A stretch of 64,000 nt of DNA from Paenibacillus tianmuensis (lineage in GTDB: Bacteria; Bacillota; Bacilli; Paenibacillales; NBRC-103111), in NCBI RefSeq assembly GCF_900100345.1, contig NZ_FMTT01000019.1, forward strand, positions 32,688 to 96,687, in the 5' to 3' direction. Shown piece by piece: positions 18,905 through 27,089 of the stretch (the first letter of the stretch is position 1; every line of letters starts with the position of its first letter). Made by a program: the position numbers and the translations under genes. The notes beneath the pieces were generated by a model that searched no databases, had not been told where the DNA came from, and worked only from the letters and a program-made list of their open reading frames with translations.

Positions 18905-19555
18905 ATGGATGAGCTGCTTCAAGTCAATCTGCAATTATTCAGTATTATCGGCACGATCGCGTTTGCTATTTCCGGCGCGGTCGTTGCCATGGAAGAAGAT
19001 TACGATATTTTGGGAGTTTTTGTGCTGGCGTTTGTGACGGCGTTCGGCGGTGGGGTCGTCCGGAACTTGCTGATCGGCATTCCGGTTAACACGCTTTGGA
19101 CGCAGGGACTTTACTTGAAAACGGCGCTCATCGCGGCGTTTCTTGTTTTTATCGTTCCTGTCAGCTGGATTCGCCGCTGGAAAACATGGGAATCCTTGTT
19201 CGACGCGCTCGGCTTGGCGGCTTTTTCCATTCAAGGGGCGCTGTATGCGGTTCAGATGAATGCTCCGCTAAGCGCCGTCATCGTAGCGGCGATGATGACC
19301 GGGATCGGCGGCGGAATCATCCGCGACGTGCTGGCCGGACGGAAGCCGCTTGTGCTGCGTGACGAGATCTATGCGGTCTGGGGGATGCTCGCGGGACTTC
19401 TGATCGGGATCGGCTGGTTCCAAGGGTCGTGGGCACTGCTTGGACTATTTGCGCTTATTGTTATTTTGCGGATGCTGTCGGTGGTGTACAAATGGCGGCT
19501 GCCGCGGCGTACGCTGCGGCTTAGTGAGGAATCGAAGAAAGCTGAGGGGGCTTAG
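18905..19555 (+). CDS. TRIC/YvgT-family membrane channel protein
   Basis: A 216-residue membrane protein made of two tandem repeats of three helices plus a final helix, the UPF0126/TRIC architecture. Each half carries its repeat motif: FGGGVVRNLLIG near residue 40 and GIGGGIIRDVLAG near residue 130. Bacterial TRIC proteins form trimeric cation channels. ATG 18905 is chosen because it lies just after the oxidoreductase stop; a start at 18884 would overlap it. It is followed by a one-base gap and an unknown gene. Confidence 0.88.
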   Translation: MDELLQVNLQLFSIIGTIAFAISGAVVAMEEDYDILGVFVLAFVTAFGGGVVRNLLIGIPVNTLWTQGLYLKTALIAAFLVFIVPVSWIRRWKTWESLFDALGLAAFSIQGALYAVQMNAPLSAVIVAAMMTGIGGGIIRDVLAGRKPLVLRDEIYAVWGMLAGLLIGIGWFQGSWALLGLFALIVILRMLSVVYKWRLPRRTLRLSEESKKAEGA

Positions 19556-19556
19556 C

Positions 19557-20075
19557 ATGATGTTCGAAGCAAATGAACCGAACGCGTCCTGGAGCAGCCG
19601 GAAGCGTATTTCGGGCGAAGAAATCGGGGAGCGGCTCGACTCCGTGCGCGTGTTGAAGGAAGATGCGCTTGAACTGTATGAGATCGCCAAAGACAAGGCG
19701 ACCGGGGAGCATTACCTGCATTACGCCTACGTGCACCGGAATTTGGCCGCGATCCCGGCGGGACCGGATGCTGGACAGGAAGAATCGTTTCACCATTTGA
19801 TGCCGCTGGAAAGCGACGAGGTGCTCGGCTTATTATTCGGGGAAGCGCCTTACGATTATCCGGCCCACTGGAGCAAGCCGTTCCTGCGCAATGGCCCCGA
19901 AGGTGATTATGTGTGGTTCGATCCTGGCTATGCGGCGGCAGAGGCCGAGCACGAAGCGATCGGCCGCGACATTGCGGAGCAGCTTGCGCTCTTTAAGCAA
20001 GCGGGAGACGTATCGGAACAGAAAGTTCGCGAGCTGCTGGAGCGGTTAAATCGAGGCGATAGCGAAAAGAAGTAG
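19557..20075 (+). CDS. Conserved-looking hypothetical protein
   Basis: A 172-residue acidic, soluble protein. It begins MMFEANEPN one base after the TRIC stop, with GAGGGGG upstream. The N-terminal half looks like a small alpha/beta domain; the C-terminal part (residues 130-170) is a charged helix rich in Glu, Ala and Arg. Tyr and Trp cluster near residue 100 (APYDYPAHWSK). I recognise no family or catalytic motif. Position suggests cotranscription with the TRIC gene. Confidence 0.65.
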   Translation: MMFEANEPNASWSSRKRISGEEIGERLDSVRVLKEDALELYEIAKDKATGEHYLHYAYVHRNLAAIPAGPDAGQEESFHHLMPLESDEVLGLLFGEAPYDYPAHWSKPFLRNGPEGDYVWFDPGYAAAEAEHEAIGRDIAEQLALFKQAGDVSEQKVRELLERLNRGDSEKK

Positions 20076-20155
20076 CGCTGCGCATATTTTCCGGCGGGTG
20101 ATTCATCCTAAGCGTGAGCCTTACGAGGGCACGTTTACAGGAGGGACACGACAGG

Positions 20156-20893
20156 ATGAACACCGTGATAAACCGAAAGGGGCTGCTTCTGTTCGCTGTC
20201 GCCGGCTGCTTGCTGCTGCAAAGCGCCTGCGGCGGGAATCGACCGCAGGCCAGCCGGCCGGGCGGCGGGCTGGAGGATTACCGGCGGCAAGCCTTGTATG
20301 ATCGCGATTCCCGCAATAACGAAGACGGATCGCTTGGGGTCAAGCAGCGTTGGGTAGACGAGCAGCAAGCCCGCCAAGGGAAGGAATATAGCGGACGAAA
20401 ACAGCTCGATATGACGAACCGGCACTCGGCGGGTACGATTGCATTTGCGCCGCAGATCGCAGAGCGGGTGAAGAGCATCTCCGGCGTTCGCGAGGCTCAA
20501 GTGCTGCTGACGGAAGTGAACGGCTATGTGGCGGTTGTTTTGGACGGGCATAGCCCGGAAGCCGAGGCGTCTCCGGACATGCTGGGATATCAGGTAACAT
20601 CGAAAGGCGGAGTCGGGATATTCGGAGGAAGCGAAAAAGGGCCGAACCGGTATTCGTGGACGGAAAACGGGGGCTTGTCGACCGGAAAGGCCGATGAAAT
20701 CCGCAAGCTGGTGTTGTCGATGGCGCCTACCAACATTCAGCAGGTATATGTATCAGCCAATCCGAATTTCGTGCAGCGCGTCCGCTTTTATGCGAAGGAA
20801 GAGAAGGAGCGCGGTACCACGTCCAATTATGTGAACGAGTTCAACACCCTGATTCTGCACGTATTTCCGGACGATGCCAACACCCGCAAATAA
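20156..20893 (+). CDS. YhcN/YlaJ-type spore lipoprotein
   Basis: A 245-residue exported lipoprotein: basic residues, a hydrophobic core and LLLQSAC with Cys near residue 22 (the -3 residue is Gln, so the lipobox is imperfect). The mature part has the YhcN/YlaJ core: AERVKSISGVREAQVLL and GYVAVVLDGH, a fold shared with BON-like domains. Family members sit on the inner spore membrane or are made during sporulation and affect germination and outgrowth. ATG 20156 follows AGGAGGGA by nine bases. Another sporulation-linked function, the ger operon, lies 28 kb away. Confidence 0.8.
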   Translation: MNTVINRKGLLLFAVAGCLLLQSACGGNRPQASRPGGGLEDYRRQALYDRDSRNNEDGSLGVKQRWVDEQQARQGKEYSGRKQLDMTNRHSAGTIAFAPQIAERVKSISGVREAQVLLTEVNGYVAVVLDGHSPEAEASPDMLGYQVTSKGGVGIFGGSEKGPNRYSWTENGGLSTGKADEIRKLVLSMAPTNIQQVYVSANPNFVQRVRFYAKEEKERGTTSNYVNEFNTLILHVFPDDANTRK

Positions 20894-20910
20894 ACGATGT
20901 CGCCGTATGC

Positions 20911-20964
20911 AAAAATCCGGCGGGTCGCAACGCTTGACAAGGTTGCGTGCCCGACCGGATTTTT
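20911..20964. terminator. Strong bidirectional terminator
   Basis: AAAAATCCGG (20911-20920) pairs with CCGGATTTTT (20955-20964), extended inside by CGGG/CCCG and GCAAC/GTTGC. It separates the convergent lipoprotein and response regulator genes. Confidence 0.85.
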
Positions 20965-20997
20965 GTGTAGATACAAGTGTGCCGTTGGTGAGCCCGG

Positions 20998-21708
20998 TTA
21001 ATTGGCCTTCATTGGCATTTCGAATTTATATCCGACGCCCCATACGGTTTTGATATATTTAGGCTCTTTAGGGTCCGTCTCGATTTTTTTGCGGAGATTG
21101 GTAATATGTACGTCGACCGAACGTTCGGTCACAAAGGAATCGATACCACGAATTTTGTTCAGCAGCTCTTCTCTTGAGAAGACTTTGCCCGGATGAAGCC
21201 AGAAGTTTTTCATGATTTCAAATTCCGAATACGTCGTTTCCACCGCTTGACCGTGCAAGTAGATGCCCCGCTTTTCCAAATCGAGGACGATGTCCTTCGT
21301 TTCCGCCGGAACGGGGTCCGCAGCTGCAGTTCTGACTGTTTGGGTTAAGGCGGAGCGGCGCAGAAGCGCACTCGTCCGCGCGGCCAACTCCCGCATGCTG
21401 AACGGCTTGCACAAATAATCGTCAGCGCCGATCATCAGCGCGTTGACGCGTTCGGATACCTCGTTTTTGGCAGAAACGATCATGATCGGTACGTTGGAGA
21501 CGGTGCGAAAGTGCTTGCACAGCTCGATGCCGTTCGTATCCGGAAGCATCAAATCAAGAATAATGACATCCGGCTCATGCCGGCTGAACAATTCTTTGCC
21601 CTGCTTGCCGTCGGTTGCGCAATACACGGTGTAATTTTCTTCGCTCAAGTAAATGGATATCATATCCGCAATACTTTGATCATCCTCAACCAGCAATACT
21701 GTAGACAT
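20998..21708 (-). CDS. OmpR/PhoB-type response regulator without adjacent kinase
   Basis: A 236-residue regulator. The receiver (residues 1-118) has VEDD, the phospho-acceptor Asp in VIILDLMLPD near residue 52 and Lys in CKPFSM near residue 101. A short acidic linker precedes a winged-helix domain (about residues 140-232) with FSREELLNKIRG and VDVHITNLRKKIE. No histidine kinase is next to it, so the partner is encoded elsewhere or it is an orphan. The start ATG 21708 follows GAGGTGCC. It converges on the spore lipoprotein gene across a shared terminator. Confidence 0.9.
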   Translation of the reverse strand: MSTVLLVEDDQSIADMISIYLSEENYTVYCATDGKQGKELFSRHEPDVIILDLMLPDTNGIELCKHFRTVSNVPIMIVSAKNEVSERVNALMIGADDYLCKPFSMRELAARTSALLRRSALTQTVRTAAADPVPAETKDIVLDLEKRGIYLHGQAVETTYSEFEIMKNFWLHPGKVFSREELLNKIRGIDSFVTERSVDVHITNLRKKIETDPKEPKYIKTVWGVGYKFEMPMKAN

Positions 21709-21854
21709 GGCGTGGCACCTCGACGCAATGAAGTCTTAGATATTATGTTAAGAAACTTAATAAAAATCAAATATGCGGCTGCTACTTTTTAAATGAATGT
21801 CCTTCATAATCATAATCGAACTCATAGAAAGCCTTAAGATGCGGAGAAACCAGT

Positions 21855-21950
21855 ATGGAAACGAATATGAAAATCAAATGCCCGCAGTGCGGGCACCGTA
21901 TGTTTTATTACCCGGTCACCTGGATGGCCGAGCCTGTCCATCACGATTAA
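21855..21950 (+). CDS. 31-residue zinc-knuckle-like miniprotein
   Basis: ATG 21855 to TAA 21950 encodes 31 residues beginning METNMKIKCPQCGHRMFYYP. The CPxCGxRMF turn is typical of one half of a zinc ribbon, and GGAG lies nine bases upstream of the start. There is only one Cys pair, but a His-His near the end could complete a metal site. It may be a genuine miniprotein or the remains of a longer Com-like zinc-ribbon protein. The opposite strand is also open here, which lowers confidence. Confidence 0.4.
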   Translation: METNMKIKCPQCGHRMFYYPVTWMAEPVHHD

Positions 21951-21994
21951 CGCCTCTTCCATTGTAGCATGAGAGGGAATGACAAGAAACGGGG

Positions 21995-22312
21995 TCATTT
22001 GACCCACGTTTCGCCCCACTTTTGAACGGCATTCATGACCGGTTCCAGTGCTTTTCCCTTATCTGTTAATTCGTATTCGATCCGGACCGGCGTCTCGGGA
22101 TAGACGTGCCGGCTGATTAATCCGGAGGCTTCCAGCTCTTTGAAGCGTTCGGCAAGCATGCGGTCGCTCATCCCGGGAATCATCTCGGAGATATCTTTAA
22201 AGCGGCACGGCCCTCCCAATAATGCTCGGATAATCAGACCGGTCCAGCGCTTGCCTAAAATTTCAAAGGCGGCTTCGAACTTGGGACATAAATGATGCGG
22301 ATGATCTGTCAT
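21995..22312 (-). CDS. HxlR-family transcriptional regulator
   Basis: A 105-residue winged-helix protein. Typical HxlR landmarks are present: CPKFEAAFEILGKRW with the conserved Cys at residue 8, the recognition segment SDRMLAERFKELEASGLI, and the beta wing VRIEYELTDKG. Such regulators respond to thiol-reactive compounds or metabolites, often through the N-terminal Cys. ATG 22312 is chosen because AAGAGGTG lies upstream; the GTG at 22321 would overlap that site. An inverted repeat in its promoter suggests autoregulation. It is divergent from purT. Confidence 0.85.
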   Translation of the reverse strand: MTDHPHHLCPKFEAAFEILGKRWTGLIIRALLGGPCRFKDISEMIPGMSDRMLAERFKELEASGLISRHVYPETPVRIEYELTDKGKALEPVMNAVQKWGETWVK

Positions 22313-22338
22313 CGTTTTCACCTCTTCTTACTGTTCAT

Positions 22339-22368
22339 TTTAGCATAAGTTACTTGACAAAAGTAAGT
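22339..22368 (-). promoter_or_regulatory. HxlR promoter with overlapping operator
   Basis: On the minus strand an extended -10 (TGCTAAAAT; 22339-22347 on the plus strand) has only a weak -35. Just upstream, TTACTT (22352-22357) and AAGTAA (22363-22368) form an inverted repeat with a 5-bp spacer, overlapping the region RNA polymerase would occupy. This suits an HxlR dimer site. Confidence 0.5.
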
Positions 22369-22490
22369 TTTTTGTTTCGTTTTTTGATGGTTCCAGCAAC
22401 CTGAAGTTCCGGCAGCTCCGTTCGCCTCAGGCGTGGTGGGGCTTTTCCTGTTTCTGAACGAAATTTGTCGTTTCTTGTCGCGAAATAGAG

Positions 22491-22519
22491 TTGAAAAATC
22501 GAATAAAGTAAAGTATAAC
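22491..22519 (+). promoter_or_regulatory. Sigma-A promoter of purT
   Basis: TTGAAA (22491-22496), a 17-bp spacer and TATAAC (22514-22519), about 52 bp before the purT ATG. No room exists for a purine riboswitch between it and the gene. Confidence 0.75.
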
Positions 22520-22570
22520 AGCGATAGGACTTTCATGAAAATCATACCAATCATTCAGGAGGAACCTTCC

Positions 22571-23761
22571 ATGTACGGTGCACCGTTATCGACGAACGCA
22601 AAAAAAATGATGCTGCTGGGAGCAGGCGAGCTGGGCAAGGAGGTCATTCTTGAAGCTCAGCGTCTTGGCGTAGAGACGATCGCGGTCGACCGTTATGCGA
22701 ATGCGCCCGCTATGCAGGTGGCGCACCGATCCTATGTCATCAACATGCTGGACGGCGAGGAGCTGCGCCGAATCATTGAGAAAGAACGCCCCGATCTTAT
22801 TGTGCCCGAGATCGAAGCGATTGCGACGCCCACCTTGGTGGAGCTGGAAAGCGAAGGCTATCGTGTCGTGCCTACGGCAACCGCCGCAAGGCTGACGATG
22901 GACCGGGAAGGCATCCGCAGGCTGGCCGCGGAGACGCTTGGTTTGCCGACAGCAAGGTATGCGTTCGCCGATAGCTTGGAGGAGCTGCGGGAGGCTGTCG
23001 CGACGATCGGGACGCCGTGCGTCATTAAGCCGATTATGAGCTCCTCGGGCAAAGGGCAGAGCGTCTGCCGCGCGCCGGAAGACGTTGAAGCTTGCTGGAA
23101 CTACGCGATGGAAGGCGGCCGGGCCAAAAAGACCCGCGTCATCGTGGAAGAATTCATCCGGTTCGATTCGGAAATTACCCTGCTTACCGTCCGATCCGTC
23201 TCCGGGACGACCTATTGCGCGCCTATCGGTCATATCCAAAAGGATGGCGATTACATCGAATCCTGGCAGCCGCATGCGATGAGCGACGCTCAAATCGCAG
23301 AGGCCCAGCGGGTGGCGAGAGCGATCACTGAAGCGCTTGGCGGCGCCGGCATTTATGGGGTGGAATTGTTCCTTGCGCCGGACAAGGTGTACTTCAGCGA
23401 GGTAAGTCCCCGACCGCACGATACGGGAATGGTGACGATGGCCTCGCAGGATTTGTCCGAGTTTGCCCTGCATGTGCGGGCGATCCTCGGGTTCCCGATT
23501 CCGAATGTGCGGCTGCTGACGCCAGCGGCTTCGTACACGCTGAAAGCGGACCGGGAAACGTCGTACTTTCGCATCGGCGGTCTCGAACAGGCGCTGGCGG
23601 TCTCGAATTCCCAAGTTCGCGTGTTCGGCAAGCCGGAGACGAAGCCGGGCCGGCGCATGGCTGTCGCTTTGAGCTCGGCGGAGACGGTAGAAGCCGCCCG
23701 CCGGCAGGCCAAGGAGGCGGCTTCGCACCTGCGCATCGAGTACGGGCCGGACAAGGCTTGA
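22571..23761 (+). CDS. purT: Formate-dependent GAR transformylase PurT
   Basis: A 396-residue ATP-grasp enzyme that makes formylglycinamide ribonucleotide from GAR, formate and ATP in purine synthesis. The N-terminal domain has [12 protein letters not shown] and the strand [10 protein letters not shown]; the ATP-grasp region shows [15 protein letters not shown] near residue 155 and [13 protein letters not shown] near residue 195; metal-binding [15 protein letters not shown] lies near residue 275. ATG 22571 follows AGGAGGAA. The gene stands alone rather than in a pur operon, as is usual for purT. A good sigma-A promoter lies upstream. Confidence 0.92.
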   Translation: MYGAPLSTNAKKMMLLGAGELGKEVILEAQRLGVETIAVDRYANAPAMQVAHRSYVINMLDGEELRRIIEKERPDLIVPEIEAIATPTLVELESEGYRVVPTATAARLTMDREGIRRLAAETLGLPTARYAFADSLEELREAVATIGTPCVIKPIMSSSGKGQSVCRAPEDVEACWNYAMEGGRAKKTRVIVEEFIRFDSEITLLTVRSVSGTTYCAPIGHIQKDGDYIESWQPHAMSDAQIAEAQRVARAITEALGGAGIYGVELFLAPDKVYFSEVSPRPHDTGMVTMASQDLSEFALHVRAILGFPIPNVRLLTPAASYTLKADRETSYFRIGGLEQALAVSNSQVRVFGKPETKPGRRMAVALSSAETVEAARRQAKEAASHLRIEYGPDKA

Positions 23762-23859
23762 GGCCGCGAACCCCCAGTATGCGCATGCCGCGGTCTCCGA
23801 AATTTCTACATTCCATCATTTTGAAACGGGTACAAGCCCCCTAAAAGGAGAGATCGTCC

Positions 23860-24648
23860 ATGAATGCACATGAGTTAGATTACCGGATTATCGGTTCGGA
23901 AATGCAGTTTGTCGAGATCGAGCTTGACCCGGGAGAAACTGTTTTTGCCGAAGCCGGAGCGATGATGATGATGGACCAGAACATTCAGATGGAAACGATT
24001 TTCGGCGACGGCAGCGACCAGAACAAAGGCTTCGTTGGAAAGCTGTTCGGCGCGGGCAAGCGGTTGCTTTCGGGCGAGAGCTTGTTCATGACCGCGTTCA
24101 CGAATCGGGGAACGGGCAAGGAATGCGTCAGCTTTGCTTCCCCTTATCCCGGCCGCATTTTGCCGATGGATCTGATGGAGCTGAACGGCAAGCTGATCTG
24201 CCAAAAGGATGCGTTTCTGTGCGCAGCGAAGGGCGTTTCGGTCGGCATCGAGTTTCAGCGCAAGCTGGGCACCGGGTTTTTCGGCGGGGAAGGTTTCATC
24301 ATGCAGAAGATTGAAGGCGACGGTCTGGCTTTCGTTCACGCGGGCGGGGCGATTCATGAGCGAGTGCTGGGCCCGGGCGAATTGATCCGTGTGGATACCG
24401 GTTGTCTGGTCGCGATGACGCAGGATGTGGATTACGACATCGAGTTCGTCAAAGGCATCAAGACGGCGATCTTCGGCGGCGAAGGGCTGTTCTTCGCTAC
24501 GCTGCGCGGACCGGGCCGGGTGTGGATTCAATCGCTGCCGTTCAGCCGGTTGGCGGATCGGGTGACGAGCGCGGCGCGGACGGGCGGACGCAAGGAGGAG
24601 GGCAGCATTTTGGGCGGCGTCGGGAAACTGCTTGACGGCGACCGTTAA
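23860..24648 (+). CDS. AIM24/TIGR00266-family protein
   Basis: A 262-residue, Gly-rich, all-beta protein. Landmarks are the N-terminal QFVEIELDPGETVFAEAGAM, a run of four Met residues, FGGEGFIMQKIEGDG near residue 145 and GIKTAIFGGEGLFFATLRGPG near residue 210. These define the TIGR00266/AIM24 group, which has a TRAP-like beta fold and no settled function. AAAAGGAGAG precedes ATG 23860. There is no signal peptide. It is followed by a small Cys-motif gene after a 66-bp gap. Confidence 0.85.
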   Translation: MNAHELDYRIIGSEMQFVEIELDPGETVFAEAGAMMMMDQNIQMETIFGDGSDQNKGFVGKLFGAGKRLLSGESLFMTAFTNRGTGKECVSFASPYPGRILPMDLMELNGKLICQKDAFLCAAKGVSVGIEFQRKLGTGFFGGEGFIMQKIEGDGLAFVHAGGAIHERVLGPGELIRVDTGCLVAMTQDVDYDIEFVKGIKTAIFGGEGLFFATLRGPGRVWIQSLPFSRLADRVTSAARTGGRKEEGSILGGVGKLLDGDR

Positions 24649-24714
24649 AAAACGATATGATCGATAGTACGATAATTTTTGCCGCTCACTATATCGTTGA
24701 AAGAGGTGCTGTAG

Positions 24715-24990
24715 ATGGCGTACCAACCACAGGTCATCGATGCCAAAATCGTCAGTCACAATCCGAAAAACGGATTGTTCGAAATCGTAGCACAATTGAA
24801 GGATCGGACGGCTTGCCGTCTTATTTACGAACGGGATACGGCAGGCAACGTCACGCCAACCCATATTAACCGGCTGTTGAAAGAGCCTTGCCCGATTTGC
24901 CGCAAAGACTTTTTGTGCAACTGCATGTCCAAGTTCAAAGAAAAAATTTCGTCTCAAGCGCTTGAGTTGGCGGGTACTCCGCAAGCTTAA
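24715..24990 (+). CDS. Small protein with CPIC-x5-CNC metal motif
   Basis: A 91-residue soluble protein. The first 55 residues look like a small beta domain; then comes CPICRKDFLCNC (about residues 59-70), a clustered four-Cys motif that could bind zinc or an iron-sulfur cluster, followed by a basic helix. GAAAGAGG lies upstream of ATG 24715. I do not recognise the family. It is downstream of the AIM24 gene and upstream of a strong terminator, so it may be the last gene of that transcript. Confidence 0.7.
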   Translation: MAYQPQVIDAKIVSHNPKNGLFEIVAQLKDRTACRLIYERDTAGNVTPTHINRLLKEPCPICRKDFLCNCMSKFKEKISSQALELAGTPQA

Positions 24991-25055
24991 ACCGGCGGAC
25001 CGCTCGAACGACCCGTGGACCTCGATTGTTCACGGGTTTCTGGGTTCGATACGGC

Positions 25056-25080
25056 AAGCACCCTCGCGGTGCTTTTTTCT
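25056..25080 (+). terminator. Intrinsic terminator
   Basis: AAGCACC (25056-25062) pairs with GGTGCTT (25068-25074), followed by TTTTCTTTT. A second hairpin formed by ACCCGTG and CACGGGT lies just before it (about 25011-25037). Confidence 0.85.
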
Positions 25081-25139
25081 TTTCCCGTGGTTGTATGGTA
25101 AAATGAAGAAATCAATGTAATTGGAAGGCGGGAGCTGCT

Positions 25140-25646
25140 ATGCGCATCGGAATCGTATCCGATACTCATATGTTCAGCCGGGCCAGGGCGCTGCCGGAGC
25201 CGCTTGTTCAAGGCTTGCAGGGGGTCGATCTGATCCTGCACGCGGGAGATTGGGTAGATGAGGTCGTGTGTGATCTGTTTGAGGCGCTGGCCCCGGTTGA
25301 CGGGATTGCCGGCAACAACGACGGTGTGGACATCGTTAGACGCTTCGGCCGCCGCAAGCTCCTTGAGCTCGGCGGATACCGCATCGGGATGGTACACGGG
25401 CACGGCGGTCGTTCTACGCCCGATACGGCTTACGAGTCCTTCCGCGACGCGGAAGGGAAAGGAACGGCGGATATCGTGCTGTTCGGCCACTCGCATATCC
25501 CTTACAAGGAAGAACGCGGAGGCATGCTGCTGTTCAATCCCGGATCGCCGACCGACAAGCGCCGGCAGCCCCGGTATTCCTACGGTATCCTTCAGCTCGG
25601 GGACCGGGTGGAGGCCGACCATTATTATTTTGATAAATCCAATTGA
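25140..25646 (+). CDS. YfcE/MJ0936-type metallophosphodiesterase
   Basis: A 168-residue calcineurin-like phosphoesterase. The metal ligands appear in order: SDTHMF near residue 8, LHAGDWVD near residue 38, GNNDG near residue 59, MVHGHGG near residue 84 and LFGHSHIPY near residue 115, followed by NPGSPTDKRR. This short form hydrolyses phosphodiesters with Mn or Ni and acts in the cytoplasm; the natural substrate is unknown. GGCGGGAG lies upstream of ATG 25140. It is 22 bp upstream of ytxJ and probably cotranscribed with it. Confidence 0.9.
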   Translation: MRIGIVSDTHMFSRARALPEPLVQGLQGVDLILHAGDWVDEVVCDLFEALAPVDGIAGNNDGVDIVRRFGRRKLLELGGYRIGMVHGHGGRSTPDTAYESFRDAEGKGTADIVLFGHSHIPYKEERGGMLLFNPGSPTDKRRQPRYSYGILQLGDRVEADHYYFDKSN

Positions 25647-25668
25647 TTCAGGAGACGGAGGAAGCGGT

Positions 25669-26010
25669 ATGGCACAGTGGAAAGAAATTACAACAAATGA
25701 AGAATGGGAACAGCTTTTTGCGGCGACGACGGAACAACCGATCGTTGTGTACAAACATAGCACGGCATGCTCGATCAGTTTCATCGCGATGCAGGAATAC
25801 GAGGCTTATCTCAGCAAAACGCCGAACCCGGATATTGAGTATGTTTTGGTCAAGGTCATCGAGTCCCGTCCGGTGTCCAACCAAATTACCGAGGATACAG
25901 GATTGAGGCACGTTTCGCCGCAAATGTTATATATCAAGAACAAAGAAGTGGTCTGGGACGCTTCGCATTGGAATATTAACGAAAAACGCATGACTGCCGC
26001 ATTGAACTAA
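25669..26010 (+). CDS. ytxJ: Monothiol bacilliredoxin YtxJ (BrxC-like)
   Basis: A 113-residue thioredoxin-fold protein of the YtxJ/DUF2847 family. The active site is the single Cys in YKHSTACSIS near residue 34, the usual TxCxIS context; the cis-Pro loop is in RHVSPQMLYI near residue 88. YtxJ proteins reduce bacillithiol mixed disulfides, so this implies bacillithiol chemistry in the organism. GACGGAGGAAG precedes ATG 25669. It lies between a phosphodiesterase and an esterase gene on the same strand. Confidence 0.9.
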   Translation: MAQWKEITTNEEWEQLFAATTEQPIVVYKHSTACSISFIAMQEYEAYLSKTPNPDIEYVLVKVIESRPVSNQITEDTGLRHVSPQMLYIKNKEVVWDASHWNINEKRMTAALN

Positions 26011-26048
26011 GGCCGCAAGCTGAGGCTAAGGAAAGGGGAGCGACCGCA

Positions 26049-26870
26049 ATGGGAGTGACGCCGTTAGCGTTTTTTTCCGGCGCGTTGTTTGCGCGCAAGC
26101 TATGCTACGTCTATCTTCCCCCGAGCTATACCGAGTCTGAGGACACCCGCTACCCGGTTATATATTTGCTTCACGGGCTATACGGGAACGAAACGAGCTG
26201 GAGCGTGAAAGGAAACGCCGAGCAAACGATCGAACAACTCATGGCTTCCGGAGACCTGCGCGAGAGCATCGTAGTGATGGTCAGCGACGGAGGTTACGGC
26301 CACGGCACGTTTTACGTCAATTGGTTTGACGGCTCGGGACGCTTCGAGGATTATTTCCTGTACGATCTTATTCCTGCGATTGACCGCGAGTTCCGCACGA
26401 TTGCAGCTCCTTCCCATCGAGCTCTCTGCGGCCTGTCTATGGGCGGCTACGGCTCGTTCGTGCTGGCGCTGCGCAATCCGCATCTCTTCGGGGCGGCCGC
26501 CAGTATCGCGGGCGCGCTCATGTCGGTCAGCCTTATGACGGAAGAGTTCCTTCGTACGGAAGTGTGCCGGATGATCGGACCCGTACACGGGCCTTATGCG
26601 CAAGAGCTGGATTTGCATGTGCTGGCTGCACGAAGGGTGAAGGAGGAAGTCCGGCCCGCGCTTCATTTCAACTGCGGGACATCGGACTCGTTCTTCCCGC
26701 TCAACTCCGCTTATCAGGCGTTGCTGGAGCAAATTGGCTACCCGCACGAGTATATGGATTTCGAAGGGGATCATAACTGGGAGTACTTCGGAGGGCATCT
26801 GCCTGAGGCGCTCCGCTTCATCGAACGCTATTTCGCCGGATCGGCGCCAAAGCACACCACGACGGTTTGA
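26049..26870 (+). CDS. Esterase D-like alpha/beta hydrolase
   Basis: A 273-residue cytoplasmic serine esterase. The oxyanion region YLLHGLYGNETSW is near residue 42; the nucleophile Ser sits in CGLSMGGYGS near residue 128; the acid is probably Asp in NCGTSDSFFPL near residue 217; the base is His in FEGDHNWEYF near residue 240. The pattern matches the putative esterase (esterase D/tributyrin esterase) family, which acts on short acyl esters. AAAGGGGAG lies upstream of ATG 26049. It is cotranscribed in all likelihood with ytxJ, 38 bp upstream. Confidence 0.85.
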   Translation: MGVTPLAFFSGALFARKLCYVYLPPSYTESEDTRYPVIYLLHGLYGNETSWSVKGNAEQTIEQLMASGDLRESIVVMVSDGGYGHGTFYVNWFDGSGRFEDYFLYDLIPAIDREFRTIAAPSHRALCGLSMGGYGSFVLALRNPHLFGAAASIAGALMSVSLMTEEFLRTEVCRMIGPVHGPYAQELDLHVLAARRVKEEVRPALHFNCGTSDSFFPLNSAYQALLEQIGYPHEYMDFEGDHNWEYFGGHLPEALRFIERYFAGSAPKHTTTV

Positions 26871-26906
26871 CAATCGGCGCCGCCGAGAAGCCCGCCGTCT
26901 TCAGTG

Positions 26907-26927
26907 GATGAAATGGATCATTTCATC
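26907..26927. repeat. Perfect palindrome with 9-bp arms
   Basis: GATGAAATG, a 3-bp centre and CATTTCATC. It lies in the gap between the esterase and the TIGR01777 gene, away from any T run, so it is more like a protein-binding site than a terminator. Confidence 0.5.
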
Positions 26928-27089
26928 GCTGGAGACATGCGGGCTTTTGGTGTGCCCAGCTCTTTCGCCGCGGTAAATTTTAACAGGAGTAGAAGGGGAA
27001 GTGAAGATTTTCGGCGCAGCATGGCTTCACGAAGCGATTTCCGATATAATGAATGTCAAATAGATATCAGTGTAAGCGGAGGAACATTC

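Noticed and set aside
21834..22019. Minus-strand frame of 61 codons downstream of the HxlR gene
   Set aside because: It overlaps the zinc-knuckle frame on the other strand and has no ribosome binding site; the plus-strand motif is more convincing, although neither is certain.
22355..22385. TTGACA on the plus strand as a second purT promoter
   Set aside because: No -10 box follows at proper spacing; the TTGAAA/TATAAC pair at 22491-22519 is far better.
22520..22570. Purine riboswitch before purT
   Set aside because: The leader is only about 45 nt and shows no three-way junction pattern.
26904..27089. Longer N-terminus for the TIGR01777 protein
   Set aside because: The Rossmann motif begins right at ATG 27090, which has a good ribosome binding site; the extension contains a palindrome and a possible -10 box.
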